Notes: generated by a model not told the origin, from the sequence alone. Shown: positions 1 to 11,026, numbered from the stretch's first letter. The stretch: DNA of 64,000 nucleotides from Massilia eurypsychrophila (GCF_002760655.1 NZ_PDOC01000005.1:248001-312000), one strand, 5' to 3'. Translations and numbers: made by a program.

Positions 1-1301
1 CTGAAGAAGTGGGTGCCGATGACGTCCTGCGGCCGCCTGGTAAAACCGGCGATCTGGTCGACATCGAGCGTCGACGTGTTCGACGCCAGGATCGCGCCCG
101 GCTTCATCACTTCGTCGAGCTGCGTGAAGACGGTTTCCTTGACGCCCATGTCCTCGAACACTGCCTCGACGACAATGTCGGCCTGCGCAATGTCGGCGTA
201 CGACAAGGTGCCGCTGATCAGGCCAACGCGCTGGTCGAACTTCTCCTGCGTCAGCTTGCCCTTCTTCATCGTGTTTTCGTAGTTCTTGCGGATCGTCGCG
301 ATACCCTTGTCGAGCGCTTCCTGCTTGGTTTCGAGCAGCACGACCGGGATGCCGGCGTTGACGAAATTCATCGCGATGCCGCCGCCCATGGTGCCGGCGC
401 CAATCACGGCGGCCTGGCGGATCTCGCGCGTTGGCGTGTCGGCCGGCACGTCGGGAACCTTGCTGGCGACGCGCTCGGCAAAGAACGCGTGGCGCAGCGC
501 CTTCGATTCCGGCGTCTGGATCAAGTGCAGGAAACGCTCGCGCTCGAACTTGATGCCGTCTTCAAACTTGTGGGTAACCGATGCGGCCACCGTTTCAACG
601 CACTCGATCGGCGCCGGAAACGCGCCGGACATCGCCTTGACGGTGTTGCGGGTAAATTGCAGGAAGGCTTCGTGGTTTGGATAGTGAACCTTGCGGTCGC
701 GCACTTTTGGCAGCGGACGCACATCGGCCACGTTGTTGGCAAAGGCGATTGCCGACGCCAGCAGGTCGGACCCGGTGGCGAACACTTCATCGAACAGCGC
801 GGTGTCGGCCAGCTTTTCCGACAGGATCGGGGTGCCGGAGACGATCATGTTGATCGCCTTTTCCAGCCCGATCATGCGCGGCAGGCGCTGCGTGCCGCCG
901 GCGCCAGGCAGCAAGCCGAGCTTGACTTCCGGCAGCGCGATCTGCGCCCCTGGCAGTGCCACGCGGTAGTTGCAGCCGAGCGCCAGTTCCAGCCCGCCGC
1001 CCATGCAGACCGAATGGATGGCGGCCACCACCGGCTTGGCCGAGTTTTCGACGACGTTGATGAGCGTGTGCAGAGTCGGCTCGGTCAGCGCTTTCGGCGA
1101 ATTGAATTCCTTGATGTCGGCGCCGCCGGAAAACGCCTTGCCGGCACCGGTAATGACGATTGCCTTGACGGCGGCGTCGGCCTGGGCTTTGCGCAGCCCT
1201 TCCACGGCCGCGGTGCGCGTGGCAAGTCCCAGTCCATTGACCGGCGGATTGTTCAATGTAATGACGGCGACACTGCCATTGACCACGTAATCGGCGCTCA
1301 T
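1..1301 (-). CDS. Fused enoyl-CoA hydratase / 3-hydroxyacyl-CoA dehydrogenase (FadB/FadJ-like), C-terminus cut by window edge
   Basis: About 433 residues are visible and the reading frame runs off the left edge. The N-terminal crotonase fold has the oxyanion-hole stretch SGGADI (about residues 58-63), MGGGLELALG with the likely catalytic Glu near 105, and LPEVKLGLLPGAGGTQRLPR with the second Glu near 125. From about residue 297 an NAD-binding Rossmann start follows (GAGTMGGGIA), typical of 3-hydroxyacyl-CoA dehydrogenase. The enzyme should carry out the hydration and NAD-dependent oxidation steps of beta-oxidation. It is the last visible gene of a minus-strand run after the livKHMGF-type transporter, 136 bp after livF. 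The ATG start at 1301 gives the expected MSADYVVNGSVAVITLNNPP start. Substrate range cannot be read from sequence. Confidence 0.9.
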   Translation of the reverse strand, partial: MSADYVVNGSVAVITLNNPPVNGLGLATRTAAVEGLRKAQADAAVKAIVITGAGKAFSGGADIKEFNSPKALTEPTLHTLINVVENSAKPVVAAIHSVCMGGGLELALGCNYRVALPGAQIALPEVKLGLLPGAGGTQRLPRMIGLEKAINMIVSGTPILSEKLADTALFDEVFATGSDLLASAIAFANNVADVRPLPKVRDRKVHYPNHEAFLQFTRNTVKAMSGAFPAPIECVETVAASVTHKFEDGIKFERERFLHLIQTPESKALRHAFFAERVASKVPDVPADTPTREIRQAAVIGAGTMGGGIAMNFVNAGIPVVLLETKQEALDKGIATIRKNYENTMKKGKLTQEKFDQRVGLISGTLSYADIAQADIVVEAVFEDMGVKETVFTQLDEVMKPGAILASNTSTLDVDQIAGFTRRPQDVIGTHFF

Positions 1302-1437
1302 GTTTATTCCTTTGATAGTTAGACCAGCAATTCTCTACTATATCCCATAATAGTACGGTCGTTTTATTTTTATATGCGTGCCGCACTGCTCTATCGAGCT
1401 CGGCAGGATTTCGTCGCCTCCGCGGCAACGACGTCGT

Positions 1438-2142
1438 TCAGACTTCGAGCCACTCCTTGCGCACGTTGTCATCGCCACGCAGTTGTTCGGGCGTGCCCTC
1501 GAACACGATCGCGCCGTGCCCCATCACGTACACGCGTGCCGAGATATCGAGCGCGATCGCCAGCTTCTGTTCCACCAGCAGCACCGACACGCCCTTCTCC
1601 TTCAGCGCCAGCAGGTACTCGGCCACCAGCGCCACGATCTTCGGCGCCAGTCCCTCGGTCGGCTCGTCGATCATGATCAGGTCCGGGTCGCCCATCAGGC
1701 TGCGGCACAGTGTCAGCATCTGTTGCTCGCCGCCCGACAGCACGCCGGCGGCCACCGCGCGCCGCTCTTCGAGCCGCGGAAACATGCGGTACATGTCGGC
1801 CAGCGACCAGCGCCCGCCGCCGCCGGCTTTCTTCTGGCCGAGCACCAGGTTCTGTTCGACCGTCAGGGTAGGAAATATATCGCGATTTTCCGGCACGTAG
1901 GCAACGCCCTTGTGCGCAATCTGGAACGCCTTCAGCCCCAGCAGCTCGCCACCCCTGAAACGCACCGAGCCGGTGGCACTGACCTGCCCCATCACCGCCT
2001 TGACCAGCGTCGAGCGGCCGACGCCGTTGCGGCCCAGCAGGCTGACGATCTCGCCTTCGCCCACGCGCAGGTCGACCCCGTGCAGGATGTGGCTCTTGCC
2101 GTAGAACGCTTGCAGTTTGCTGATTTGAAGAATGTCGGTCAT
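1438..2142 (-). CDS. livF: ABC transporter ATP-binding protein, branched-chain amino acid type (LivF)
   Basis: This 234-residue ATPase has the usual LivF length. It has the signature LSGGEQQ, a Walker B followed by DEPTEGLAPK, and the H-loop region replaced by the LivF-type LLVEQK. The Walker A is GRNGVGRST (residues 37-45), so the invariant Lys is Arg at residue 43. The DNA reads cgc there, not aaa or aag. The ATG start overlaps the livG stop by 4 bp (ATGA), which fixes the start. A longer open frame upstream is livG DNA read out of frame. It is the fifth gene of the transporter operon and pairs with LivG to energise the LivH/LivM permease. Confidence 0.93.
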   Translation of the reverse strand: MTDILQISKLQAFYGKSHILHGVDLRVGEGEIVSLLGRNGVGRSTLVKAVMGQVSATGSVRFRGGELLGLKAFQIAHKGVAYVPENRDIFPTLTVEQNLVLGQKKAGGGGRWSLADMYRMFPRLEERRAVAAGVLSGGEQQMLTLCRSLMGDPDLIMIDEPTEGLAPKIVALVAEYLLALKEKGVSVLLVEQKLAIALDISARVYVMGHGAIVFEGTPEQLRGDDNVRKEWLEV

Positions 2143-2891
2143 GAGTGTCCCAGGTAGGCGGCCTGCACATCGGCGCTGGCGCGGATGTTGGCGGGCGTGT
2201 CGAAGGCGATCATCTCGCCGTACACCAGCACCGCGATCTTGTCGGCCAGCCCGAACACCACGCTCATGTCGTGCTCGACCATCAGCAGCGTCTTGCCGAC
2301 CGTTACCTTGCGGATCAGCTCGACCGCGGCGTCCGATTCCGAGCGGCTCATGCCGGCCGTCGGCTCGTCGAGCAGGATGACGTCGGCGCCGCCGGCAATG
2401 GTGATGCCGATCTCGAGCGCGCGCTGCTCGGCATACGTCAGCACGCCGGCCGGCACATCGCGCTGGCGCTGCAGGCCGATTTCTTCCAGCACCTGCTGGG
2501 CGCGCTCGTGGGCATCGCGCAGGCTGCCCAGGCGCTGCCAGAACGAATACTTGTAGCCGAGCGACCACAGCGCGGCGCAGCGCAGGTTTTCGTAGACCGA
2601 CAGTTTTTCGAACAGATTGCTGATCTGAAAACTGCGCGCCAGGCCCAGCCGGTTGATCTCGAACGGGCGCAAGCCGGCCACGCTGCGTCCATGCAGCAAG
2701 ATGTCGCCGCTGGTGATGCCGAAGCGCCCCGACACCAAATTAAATAGCGTCGACTTGCCGGCGCCGTTCGGCCCGATGATGGCGCAGCGCTCGCCCTTGG
2801 CCACCGACAACGTGGTGCCGCGGATGATTTCCGACTTGCCGAAGCTCTTGCGGACGTCTTTCAGCTCAAGTGCGTTAATGCGTGCGTTCAT
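2139..2891 (-). CDS. livG: ABC transporter ATP-binding protein, branched-chain amino acid type (LivG)
   Basis: This 250-residue ATPase has canonical Walker A GPNGAGKST, a variant signature region (LTYAEQRALEIG, in place of the strict LSGGQ), Walker B ending LLDEPTAGMS and the H-loop LMVEHDM. It shows the longer LivG-type helical insert (RLGLARSFQISNLFEKLSV). The gene overlaps livM by 4 bp upstream and livF by 4 bp downstream, so translation is probably coupled. Because LivF carries Arg in place of the Walker A Lys, this subunit may contribute most of the ATP turnover. That last point is inference. Confidence 0.94.
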   Translation of the reverse strand: MNARINALELKDVRKSFGKSEIIRGTTLSVAKGERCAIIGPNGAGKSTLFNLVSGRFGITSGDILLHGRSVAGLRPFEINRLGLARSFQISNLFEKLSVYENLRCAALWSLGYKYSFWQRLGSLRDAHERAQQVLEEIGLQRQRDVPAGVLTYAEQRALEIGITIAGGADVILLDEPTAGMSRSESDAAVELIRKVTVGKTLLMVEHDMSVVFGLADKIAVLVYGEMIAFDTPANIRASADVQAAYLGHS

Positions 2892-4159
2892 GCGCCGCCT
2901 CCCTTGATCTTGGCGACAATTTCTGCGTTGACGTCGTTCCACACCGCGCCGTACGCCGGCTGCGTCTGCCGGTAGCCGAACCACGACAGCGCCATCAGGG
3001 CGGCCGCCACCAGCCACGGCAGCGCCGAACGGGTGTCGGCCTGTACGCCGAACAGCCTGGTGACGCTGCCGTTGGCCGAGCCGAGCGTCATGTGATACAG
3101 CAGCTCGATGGCGATGACCAGGCCGAACAGGCCGACCAGGCTCACGGCGGACACTGCCAGCAGCGGCTTCCAGATGCGGCCGAACTTGCCGAACTTGGCC
3201 ACCCGCAGCAGCAGCATCAGCAGGCTCGACAGCCCGGCCGGTGCGAAGCGCACCAGCGCGACGAAGAACAATCCCAGGTACAGCTGCCAGGCGGCAGTGA
3301 AGTCCGACAGCATCACGGAGAAGAAGATGCCGACGACGGCGCCCAGCAGCGGCCCGAAGAAGAAGCCGATGCCGCCGATGAAGACGAACAGCAAGATCGC
3401 GCCGGAGCGGATGGCGCTGACGTTTTCCGCGGTGACGATCTCGAAGTTGATGGCCGCCAGCGCGCCCGAAATGCCGGCGAAGAATGCCGACAGGATCAAG
3501 GTCAGGTAACGCACCCATTGCGTGTCGTAGCCGATGAACTCGACGCGTTCCGGATTGTCGCGCACCGCGTTGAGCATGCGCCCGAGCGGCGTCTGCGTGA
3601 AAGCGAACATGGCGATGGTGCTGATGAACAACCAGAACGCGATCAGGTAGTACACCTGGATCTGCGGGCCGTAGGTGATGCCCATGAAGGCCTGGCCGCT
3701 GACCCGGTTGGTGGTCACGCCGCCTTCGCCGCCGAAAAAGCCAGGGAACATCAGCGAGCTGGCAAACACCAGCTCGACGAGGCCGAGCGTGATCATGGCG
3801 AAGGTGGTGCCGGATTTTTTCGTGGTGACATAGCCGAACAGCACGCCGAAGGCCATGCCGGCAATGCCGCCGACCAGCGGAATCAGGGTGGTCGGCACAT
3901 GCAGGCCGGTCTGGTTCATCGTGTGGACGGCGAAAAACGCGCCCAGGCCCGAATACACGGCGTGGCCGAACGACAGCATGCCGCCCTGCCCCAGCAGCAT
4001 GTTGTACGACAGGCCGAAGATCATGATAGTGCCGATCTGCGACAGGATCGACAGCGAGGCGCCCTTGGTGAAGATCATCGGCGCGACCAGCAGGATCAGC
4101 GCGAAGCAGGTCCAGACCAGCCAGCGGCCCAGGTTGATGGGTTTGAAAGTGAGCATCAT
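2888..4159 (-). CDS. livM: ABC transporter permease, branched-chain amino acid type (LivM)
   Basis: This is a 423-residue inner-membrane protein with about ten hydrophobic segments and the LivM-type core (LSYNMLLGQGGMLSFGHAVYSGLGA and GRMLNAVRDNPERVEFIGYD). It is longer than many LivM proteins because of extra C-terminal membrane segments after about residue 290. It forms the substrate channel with LivH. The ATG overlaps the livH stop by 4 bp, and its own stop overlaps the livG start by 4 bp. Confidence 0.93.
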   Translation of the reverse strand: MMLTFKPINLGRWLVWTCFALILLVAPMIFTKGASLSILSQIGTIMIFGLSYNMLLGQGGMLSFGHAVYSGLGAFFAVHTMNQTGLHVPTTLIPLVGGIAGMAFGVLFGYVTTKKSGTTFAMITLGLVELVFASSLMFPGFFGGEGGVTTNRVSGQAFMGITYGPQIQVYYLIAFWLFISTIAMFAFTQTPLGRMLNAVRDNPERVEFIGYDTQWVRYLTLILSAFFAGISGALAAINFEIVTAENVSAIRSGAILLFVFIGGIGFFFGPLLGAVVGIFFSVMLSDFTAAWQLYLGLFFVALVRFAPAGLSSLLMLLLRVAKFGKFGRIWKPLLAVSAVSLVGLFGLVIAIELLYHMTLGSANGSVTRLFGVQADTRSALPWLVAAALMALSWFGYRQTQPAYGAVWNDVNAEIVAKIKGGGA

Positions 4160-5100
4160 TCGCGCGTTCCCATCAAGCCTTTCGGCCGGAAAATCAGGAT
4201 CAGCACCAGCAGCAGGAACGGCAGGATCGCCGCGCTTTGCGCGATGGTGACGTTCAGCACGCTGTAGCCCGGCGTGTCCGGTCCGATGTTGGCGCCGGCC
4301 CAGTTAAGCACGCTCATGAACGAGTAGTCGAGCGCGACGGCGAACGTCTGCAGCACGCCGATCAGGATCGAGGCGACGAAGGCGCCGGCGAGCGAGCCCA
4401 TGCCGCCGACGACGACGACGACGAAAATGATCGAACCGACGGTGGCGGCCATGCCCGGTTCAGTGACGAATGCATTGCCCCCGATCACACCGGCCAGGCC
4501 TGCCAGCGCGCAACCGCCGCCGAACACCCACATGAAGATGCGCGGCACGTTGTGGCCGAGCGCTTCGGCGGCGTCCGGATGGGTCAGCGCGGCCTGGATG
4601 ACCAGGCCGATGCGGGTGCGCGTGAGCGCCAGCCAGATGGCGGCCAGCATCGACAGCGCGACCAGCATCATGAAGCCGCGGTACATCGGAAAACTGGTGG
4701 CGAACAGCGTGAACAGCGGCCGGTCGAGTTCTTTCGGGATCGGGTACGGCACCGCGGCGCGGCCCCAGACCAGTTGCACCAGTTCGACCATCAGATAGGA
4801 CAGGCCGAAGGTAAACAGCAGTTCGGGAATGTGGCCGTACTTGTGCAGCGGGCGCAGGCCGTAGCGCTCGACCAGTGCGCCGGCAAGGCCGACGACCAGC
4901 GGCGCGAGCACCAGGGCCGGCCAGAAACCGAGCTGGGTGCTGATGGTGTAGGCGATATACGCCCCCAGCATGTAGAAACTGGCGTGCGCAAAATTGAGCA
5001 CGCCCATCATGCTGAAGATCAGCGTCAGGCCGGACGAGAGCATGAACAGCAGCAGTCCGTAACTGACGCCATTCAGCAAGGTGAACAGCGTAAATTCCAT
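4156..5100 (-). CDS. livH: ABC transporter permease, branched-chain amino acid type (LivH)
   Basis: This 314-residue polytopic membrane protein has the LivH hallmarks LNGVSYGLLLFMLSSGLTL at the N-terminus and MGVLNFAHASFYMLGAY in the second segment, followed by an EAA-like loop (ALGHNVPRIF). It is the first gene of the tightly overlapping livH-M-G-F block. It is separated from the binding-protein gene by 142 bp that hold a hairpin (see 5157-5194). Confidence 0.94.
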   Translation of the reverse strand: MEFTLFTLLNGVSYGLLLFMLSSGLTLIFSMMGVLNFAHASFYMLGAYIAYTISTQLGFWPALVLAPLVVGLAGALVERYGLRPLHKYGHIPELLFTFGLSYLMVELVQLVWGRAAVPYPIPKELDRPLFTLFATSFPMYRGFMMLVALSMLAAIWLALTRTRIGLVIQAALTHPDAAEALGHNVPRIFMWVFGGGCALAGLAGVIGGNAFVTEPGMAATVGSIIFVVVVVGGMGSLAGAFVASILIGVLQTFAVALDYSFMSVLNWAGANIGPDTPGYSVLNVTIAQSAAILPFLLLVLILIFRPKGLMGTRE

Positions 5101-5156
5101 GGGATCTTTTGCGAAAAATGAGGAGATGAGGAGCGCCGTGCTCAGCCCCTAGCTCC

Positions 5157-5194
5157 AAGACCGTCATCCTCGCGCATGCGGCGATGACGGTCTT
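5157..5194 (-). other. Intercistronic hairpin between binding-protein and permease genes
   Basis: A perfect 12-bp inverted repeat (aagaccgtcatc and gatgacggtctt) surrounds a 14-nt loop that itself contains cgcatgcg. It lies between the livK-type gene and livH on the minus strand. No T-run follows it on that strand, so it looks more like an mRNA stabiliser or processing site that favours the binding protein than a strong terminator. The role is inferred from position; the repeat itself is certain. Confidence 0.6.
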
Positions 5195-5242
5195 TAAGTT
5201 GCGGGGAGCAAGTCAAAGACCGTTGTCAGCGAACAAAAAGAC

Positions 5243-6487
5243 CTACGCCCCTGGCCGCTTCATCTGGCACGACGTCGGCTGCCCGGCCATGTAGGCATCG
5301 ATCTTCTTGTCCATCTTCCAGCCGAAGCCGGTGTTCTCCTGGTCGTACTTGACGCTCTTGCCGTCGACCTTGGCCCAGGTGCCGATGTACAGCGCCTGCT
5401 GCAACTGGTGGTCGGCCTTGTTCATCGTCACTTCGCCGTTCAGGCTGGTGAACTTGGCGCCCTCCATCGCGAACGCCACTTTCACCGGGTCGGGCGACTT
5501 GGCCAGCTTGATCGCCTGCGCCAGCATGCCGATGCCGCTGTGCGTCTGCGCGGCGTAGTAGTCGTCGTTGTACTTCTTCTTGAAGCCTTCGACGATTTCC
5601 TTGCCCTTGAAGGTATCGTTGTTGATCATCCAGTTGCCGACGATCTTGACGCGGTCGACGCCGGCCGCGCCCATCGCCGTCGGCACGCCCGTCGTCGCCC
5701 CATAGTAAGTGTAGAAATTGGCTTTCAGGTCGGCATCCTTGGCGGCGCGGATCAGCAGCGCCAGGTCGGCGCCCCAGTTGCCGGTGATGACCGTGTCGGC
5801 GCCGGACGCCTTGATCTTGGCGATGTACGGCGAGAAGTCTTTCACCTGCGCGATCGGATGCAGGTCGTCGCCGGCAATCTTGATGTCCGGGCGCTTGCGC
5901 TTGAGATATTCCTTCGCCGCGCGCGTGACGGCGTGGCCGAAGGCGTAGTTCTGGCCGATGATGTAGACGCTCTTGATGTCCTTGTTCAGCGCCATGTAGC
6001 TCGTCAGCGCTTCCATCTTCATGTCCGAATTGGCGTCGAAGCGGAAGTGCCAGAAGCTGCACTTGCTGTTCGTCATGTCCGGATCGATGGCTGCGTAATT
6101 GAGGAACACCACTTCCTTGCCCGGATTGCGGTCGTTGTGCTTGTTGATTGCATCGAGCAGCGCCAGGCCGACGCCCGAACCGTTGCCCTGCGTGATGTAG
6201 CGGTAGCCCTGGTCGATCGCCGCCTTGAGCTGGGTCAGCGATTCCTGCGGGCTGGCCTTGTTGTCGAAGCCGACCACTTCAATCTTGTGCTCGCCGGCCC
6301 ATTTTTCCTTGGTGGCCATCTCTGCAATCGACTGGAAACTGTGCAGCTGGTTCGTCCCGACCGGCGCGAACGGGCCCGACAGCGGGTCGATGAAAGCGAT
6401 CCTGACGGTGTCGGCCTGGGCAGCGAACGGCGCGGCAAGTAAAGCGAACGAAACCGCGGCGGCCAGGGGGCGAATGTGCATGCTCAT
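5243..6487 (-). CDS. Periplasmic substrate-binding protein of branched-chain-amino-acid-type ABC transporter
   Basis: This 414-residue precursor has a Sec signal peptide (MSMHIRPLAAAVSFALLAAP, cleavage near AQA-D at about residue 25). The mature part is a type I periplasmic binding fold (VRIAFIDPLSGPFAPVGTNQ start; Peripla_BP_6 type). It should capture the substrate and deliver it to LivH/LivM. Residues that would specify leucine-type ligands cannot be confirmed by eye. The flanking acyl-CoA synthetase and beta-oxidation gene suggest a carboxylic acid rather than an amino acid. A GGAG ribosome-binding site lies a few bases before the ATG at 6487. Confidence 0.9.
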   Translation of the reverse strand: MSMHIRPLAAAVSFALLAAPFAAQADTVRIAFIDPLSGPFAPVGTNQLHSFQSIAEMATKEKWAGEHKIEVVGFDNKASPQESLTQLKAAIDQGYRYITQGNGSGVGLALLDAINKHNDRNPGKEVVFLNYAAIDPDMTNSKCSFWHFRFDANSDMKMEALTSYMALNKDIKSVYIIGQNYAFGHAVTRAAKEYLKRKRPDIKIAGDDLHPIAQVKDFSPYIAKIKASGADTVITGNWGADLALLIRAAKDADLKANFYTYYGATTGVPTAMGAAGVDRVKIVGNWMINNDTFKGKEIVEGFKKKYNDDYYAAQTHSGIGMLAQAIKLAKSPDPVKVAFAMEGAKFTSLNGEVTMNKADHQLQQALYIGTWAKVDGKSVKYDQENTGFGWKMDKKIDAYMAGQPTSCQMKRPGA

Positions 6488-6560
6488 GTGTCTCCATCCT
6501 TCATTGTAGTTTTAGTGGTGTGGGTACGGCGGGTGCAGCGAAAACGGTATTTACGCAAAC

Positions 6561-8213
<1,653 letters not shown>

Positions 8214-8316
8214 CTACTCTCCTGTGTACATCGCGGCAACGGAACCTCAGATTCGCACGACCGTGCTAAACCGGTCAATACTTTTCGATTGTGCAACGCA
8301 CCAAGCGGCTCACAAC

Positions 8317-8384
8317 GCTGGGGTCAGGTCTGACATTCGGACATTTCTGAAAGGAAATGTCCGAATGTCAGACCTGACCCCAGC
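8317..8384. repeat. Perfect 31-bp-arm palindrome (hairpin repeat)
   Basis: The left arm at 8317-8347 and the right arm at 8354-8384 are exact reverse complements over 31 bp, with a 6-nt loop (tgaaag). The outer part reads ctggggtcaggtctgac. It lies in the 284-bp gap between the divergent acyl-CoA synthetase and selO genes. A shorter relative, gtcaggtctgac, recurs at 43741-43752. It resembles REP-type or RAYT-associated hairpins that are scattered in betaproteobacterial genomes, but no transposase is adjacent. The repeat is certain; its class is inference. Confidence 0.85.
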
Positions 8385-8572
8385 ATTTGGCGCCGTTACA
8401 GCCAGTTACCTTATATGTCGGGCGTGCGGGCATACATAAACTGGACGGTCACGTTAAAATGACATCATCGTGATCGCCCCCACAACTTCGACTGGACACT
8501 GCCATTTCCGCTGACGACCTGCCGCTGGGCAATTCTTTCGCCGCCCTGCCCCCCGCGTTCTACACGCGGCTG

Positions 8573-9967
8573 ATGCCGACGCCATTGCCGGCGCCGTACT
8601 TTGTCGCCGCCAGCGCCAGGGCGGCCGCGCTCGTCGGGCTCGACCCGGCCATGCTCGCCAGCCAGGAATACGTCGAGCTACTTTCCGGTAATCGCATCGC
8701 TGCCAGTTCGCAGCCGCTGTCGGCGGTGTATTCCGGCCATCAGTTCGGCGTATGGGCCGGCCAGCTCGGCGACGGCCGCGCCATCCTCATCGGCGAACTG
8801 AACGGCAGCGCCGGGCCGATGGAACTGCAGCTCAAGGGCGCCGGCCTGACGCCGTATTCGCGCATGGGCGACGGCCGCGCCGTGCTGCGCTCGTCGATCC
8901 GCGAATTCCTCTGCTCCGAAGCGATGGCCGCGCTCGGCATCCCGACCACCCGCGCGCTGGCCATCATCGGCTCCAACCAGGGCGTGATGCGCGAAACGGT
9001 CGAAACGTCGGCGGTGGTCACCCGCATGGCGCCCAGCTTCGTGCGCTTCGGCTCGTTCGAACACTGGTTCTACCGCGACAAGCCGGAAGAACTGAAGGCG
9101 CTGGCCGACTACGTCATCCACACCTTCTACCCGGAACTGACGGCCGAACCGAACCCGTACACGGCGCTGCTGGCCGAAGTGTCGCGCCGCACCGCGCGCA
9201 TGATCGCGCACTGGCAGGCAGTCGGCTTCATGCACGGCGTGATGAATACCGACAACATGTCGATCCTCGGCCTGACGCTCGATTACGGCCCGTTCGGCTT
9301 CATGGAAGCGTTCGACCCGAACCACATCTGCAACCACACCGACCAGCAGGGCCGCTACTCCTACGCCAACCAGCCGCAGGTGGGGCACTGGAATTGCTAC
9401 GCGCTTGGCCAGGCGCTGCTGCCGCTGATCGGCGACGTCGACGATGCCCAGCAGGCGCTGGCCGTCTACGAGCCCGAATTTGCCCGCGCGCTCGATTACC
9501 ACCTGCACGCCAAGCTTGGCCTGGTAACCGGGCGCGACGACGACCGCGCACTGTTCGACGGCATGTTCGCGCTGATGGCAGCCGACCACGTCGACTTCAC
9601 CCAGTTTTTCCGCGCCCTCGGCAATTTCGCCGCCGGTGCCGACGCGCCGGCGACGCAACTGCGCGACATGTTCATCGACCGCGAATCGTTCGACGACTGG
9701 GCCGCGCAATACCGCCTTCGCCTGCGCGCCGAGAACAGCGTCGACGCCGAACGCAAGGCAGCGATGGACGCCGTCAACCCCAAATACGTGCTGCGCAACT
9801 ACCTGGCGCAGGTCGCCATCGACAAGGCCCAGCAAAAAGACTATACCGAAATCACCCGCCTGCTCGCCGTGCTCGAGCGCCCCTTCGACGAACAACCCGA
9901 CAACGAATCGTACGCCGCGTTGCCGCCGGACTGGGCCAGCCACCTCGAAGTTAGCTGCTCATCATAA
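8573..9967 (+). CDS. selO: Protein adenylyltransferase SelO (YdiU/UPF0061 family)
   Basis: SelO is a pseudokinase-fold enzyme that transfers AMP to Ser/Thr/Tyr of target proteins and is linked to redox stress. The protein shows the family blocks [37 protein letters not shown] with the Lys, [12 protein letters not shown], and [21 protein letters not shown] with the catalytic and metal residues. The tail ends SCSS, a Cys form of the usual SelO redox tail. Residues matching the conserved N-terminus ([16 protein letters not shown]) are encoded in frame upstream to about 8474, before this first ATG, but no ATG, GTG or TTG is in that stretch. The true start may be a rare codon such as CTG 8492 or ATT 8504. 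MsrB follows 19 bp later, in keeping with a redox role. Confidence 0.92.
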   Translation: MPTPLPAPYFVAASARAAALVGLDPAMLASQEYVELLSGNRIAASSQPLSAVYSGHQFGVWAGQLGDGRAILIGELNGSAGPMELQLKGAGLTPYSRMGDGRAVLRSSIREFLCSEAMAALGIPTTRALAIIGSNQGVMRETVETSAVVTRMAPSFVRFGSFEHWFYRDKPEELKALADYVIHTFYPELTAEPNPYTALLAEVSRRTARMIAHWQAVGFMHGVMNTDNMSILGLTLDYGPFGFMEAFDPNHICNHTDQQGRYSYANQPQVGHWNCYALGQALLPLIGDVDDAQQALAVYEPEFARALDYHLHAKLGLVTGRDDDRALFDGMFALMAADHVDFTQFFRALGNFAAGADAPATQLRDMFIDRESFDDWAAQYRLRLRAENSVDAERKAAMDAVNPKYVLRNYLAQVAIDKAQQKDYTEITRLLAVLERPFDEQPDNESYAALPPDWASHLEVSCSS

Positions 9968-9986
9968 ACACCGCTTGAAAGACACC

Positions 9987-10382
9987 ATGACCGACAAAGT
10001 AACCAAGACCGACGCCGAATGGCGCGACATGCTCGACCCGATGGAATACCAGGTCACGCGCCACGCCGCCACCGAACGTGCCTTTACCGGCAAGTTCTGG
10101 GACCACCACGAAAAGGGCATCTACACCTGCGTGTGCTGCAACACGCCGCTGTTCGAGTCGGACGCCAAGTTCGATTCCGGCTGCGGCTGGCCGAGCTATT
10201 TCAAGGCGCTCGACCCGGCCAATGTGATTGAAAAGACCGATCGCACCCATGGTATGCTGCGCACCGAGATCATCTGTGCAGTCTGCGACGCCCACCTCGG
10301 ACACGTGTTTCCCGACGGCCCGCCGCCGACCGGCCTGCGCTATTGCATCAACTCGGCGTCCCTGCGCTTCGACCCACTCTAA
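9987..10382 (+). CDS. msrB: Peptide-methionine (R)-S-oxide reductase MsrB
   Basis: MsrB reduces the R epimer of methionine sulfoxide in proteins. The 131-residue protein has both zinc CxxC pairs (CVCCNTPLF and [12 protein letters not shown]), the substrate motif [11 protein letters not shown] and the catalytic Cys in [11 protein letters not shown] near the C-terminus. Length and motif order are canonical. It starts 19 bp after selO and is followed 11 bp later by yciB, so it is probably in one transcript with them. Confidence 0.95.
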   Translation: MTDKVTKTDAEWRDMLDPMEYQVTRHAATERAFTGKFWDHHEKGIYTCVCCNTPLFESDAKFDSGCGWPSYFKALDPANVIEKTDRTHGMLRTEIICAVCDAHLGHVFPDGPPPTGLRYCINSASLRFDPL

Positions 10383-10393
10383 ACTCGGCCACC

Positions 10394-11026
10394 ATGAAAT
10401 TTTTGTTCGACCTGTTTCCCGTCATCCTGTTCTTCGCCGTCTTCAAGTGGGGCGAAGCGAACCAGGCATCAGCGCACGCGCTGGTGGCGCAGTACCTCAG
10501 CGGCCTGATCGCCGGCGGCGCGGTGCTGGCCACCCAGGCGCCGATCATTCTCGCCACCGTGGTCGGCATCATCGCCACGGTGCTGCAGATCGGCTACCTG
10601 CTGGCGCGCGGGCGCAAGGTCGACGGCATGCTGTGGATGTCGCTGGGGGTGATCGTCGTGATGGGCGGCGCCACCATCTACTTCCATGACGACAATTTCA
10701 TCAAGTGGAAGCCGACCATCCTGTACTGGGCGTTTGCCGCAGCGCTGCTGGTCACCCAGCTGTTCATGGGCAAGAACCTGATGCGCAAGCTGATGGAAGA
10801 GAACATCAAGCTGCCGGACCTGGTCTGGAACAAGCTCGGCCTGGCCTGGGCGGCATTCTTTTTCGCCATGGGTGTGCTGAACCTGTTCGTCGCCTTCGTT
10901 GTCTACAAGGACAACACCAGCGCCTGGGTCAGCTTCAAGCTGTTCGGCTTTACCGCCCTGTTCTTTGTCTTTATCCTTGGCCAGGGCGTCCTTCTGTCGA
11001 AGTACATCGAAGAGGAAAAGGCATGA
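10394..11026 (+). CDS. yciB: Inner membrane septation protein YciB / IspZ family
   Basis: This 210-residue integral membrane protein has about five or six hydrophobic helices. It starts with the family sequence [19 protein letters not shown] and carries the conserved [11 protein letters not shown] and LNLFVAF segments. In enterobacteria YciB affects septation and envelope integrity. Its stop codon overlaps the bolA start by 4 bp, a frequent arrangement in beta- and gammaproteobacteria. Confidence 0.93.
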   Translation: MKFLFDLFPVILFFAVFKWGEANQASAHALVAQYLSGLIAGGAVLATQAPIILATVVGIIATVLQIGYLLARGRKVDGMLWMSLGVIVVMGGATIYFHDDNFIKWKPTILYWAFAAALLVTQLFMGKNLMRKLMEENIKLPDLVWNKLGLAWAAFFFAMGVLNLFVAFVVYKDNTSAWVSFKLFGFTALFFVFILGQGVLLSKYIEEEKA

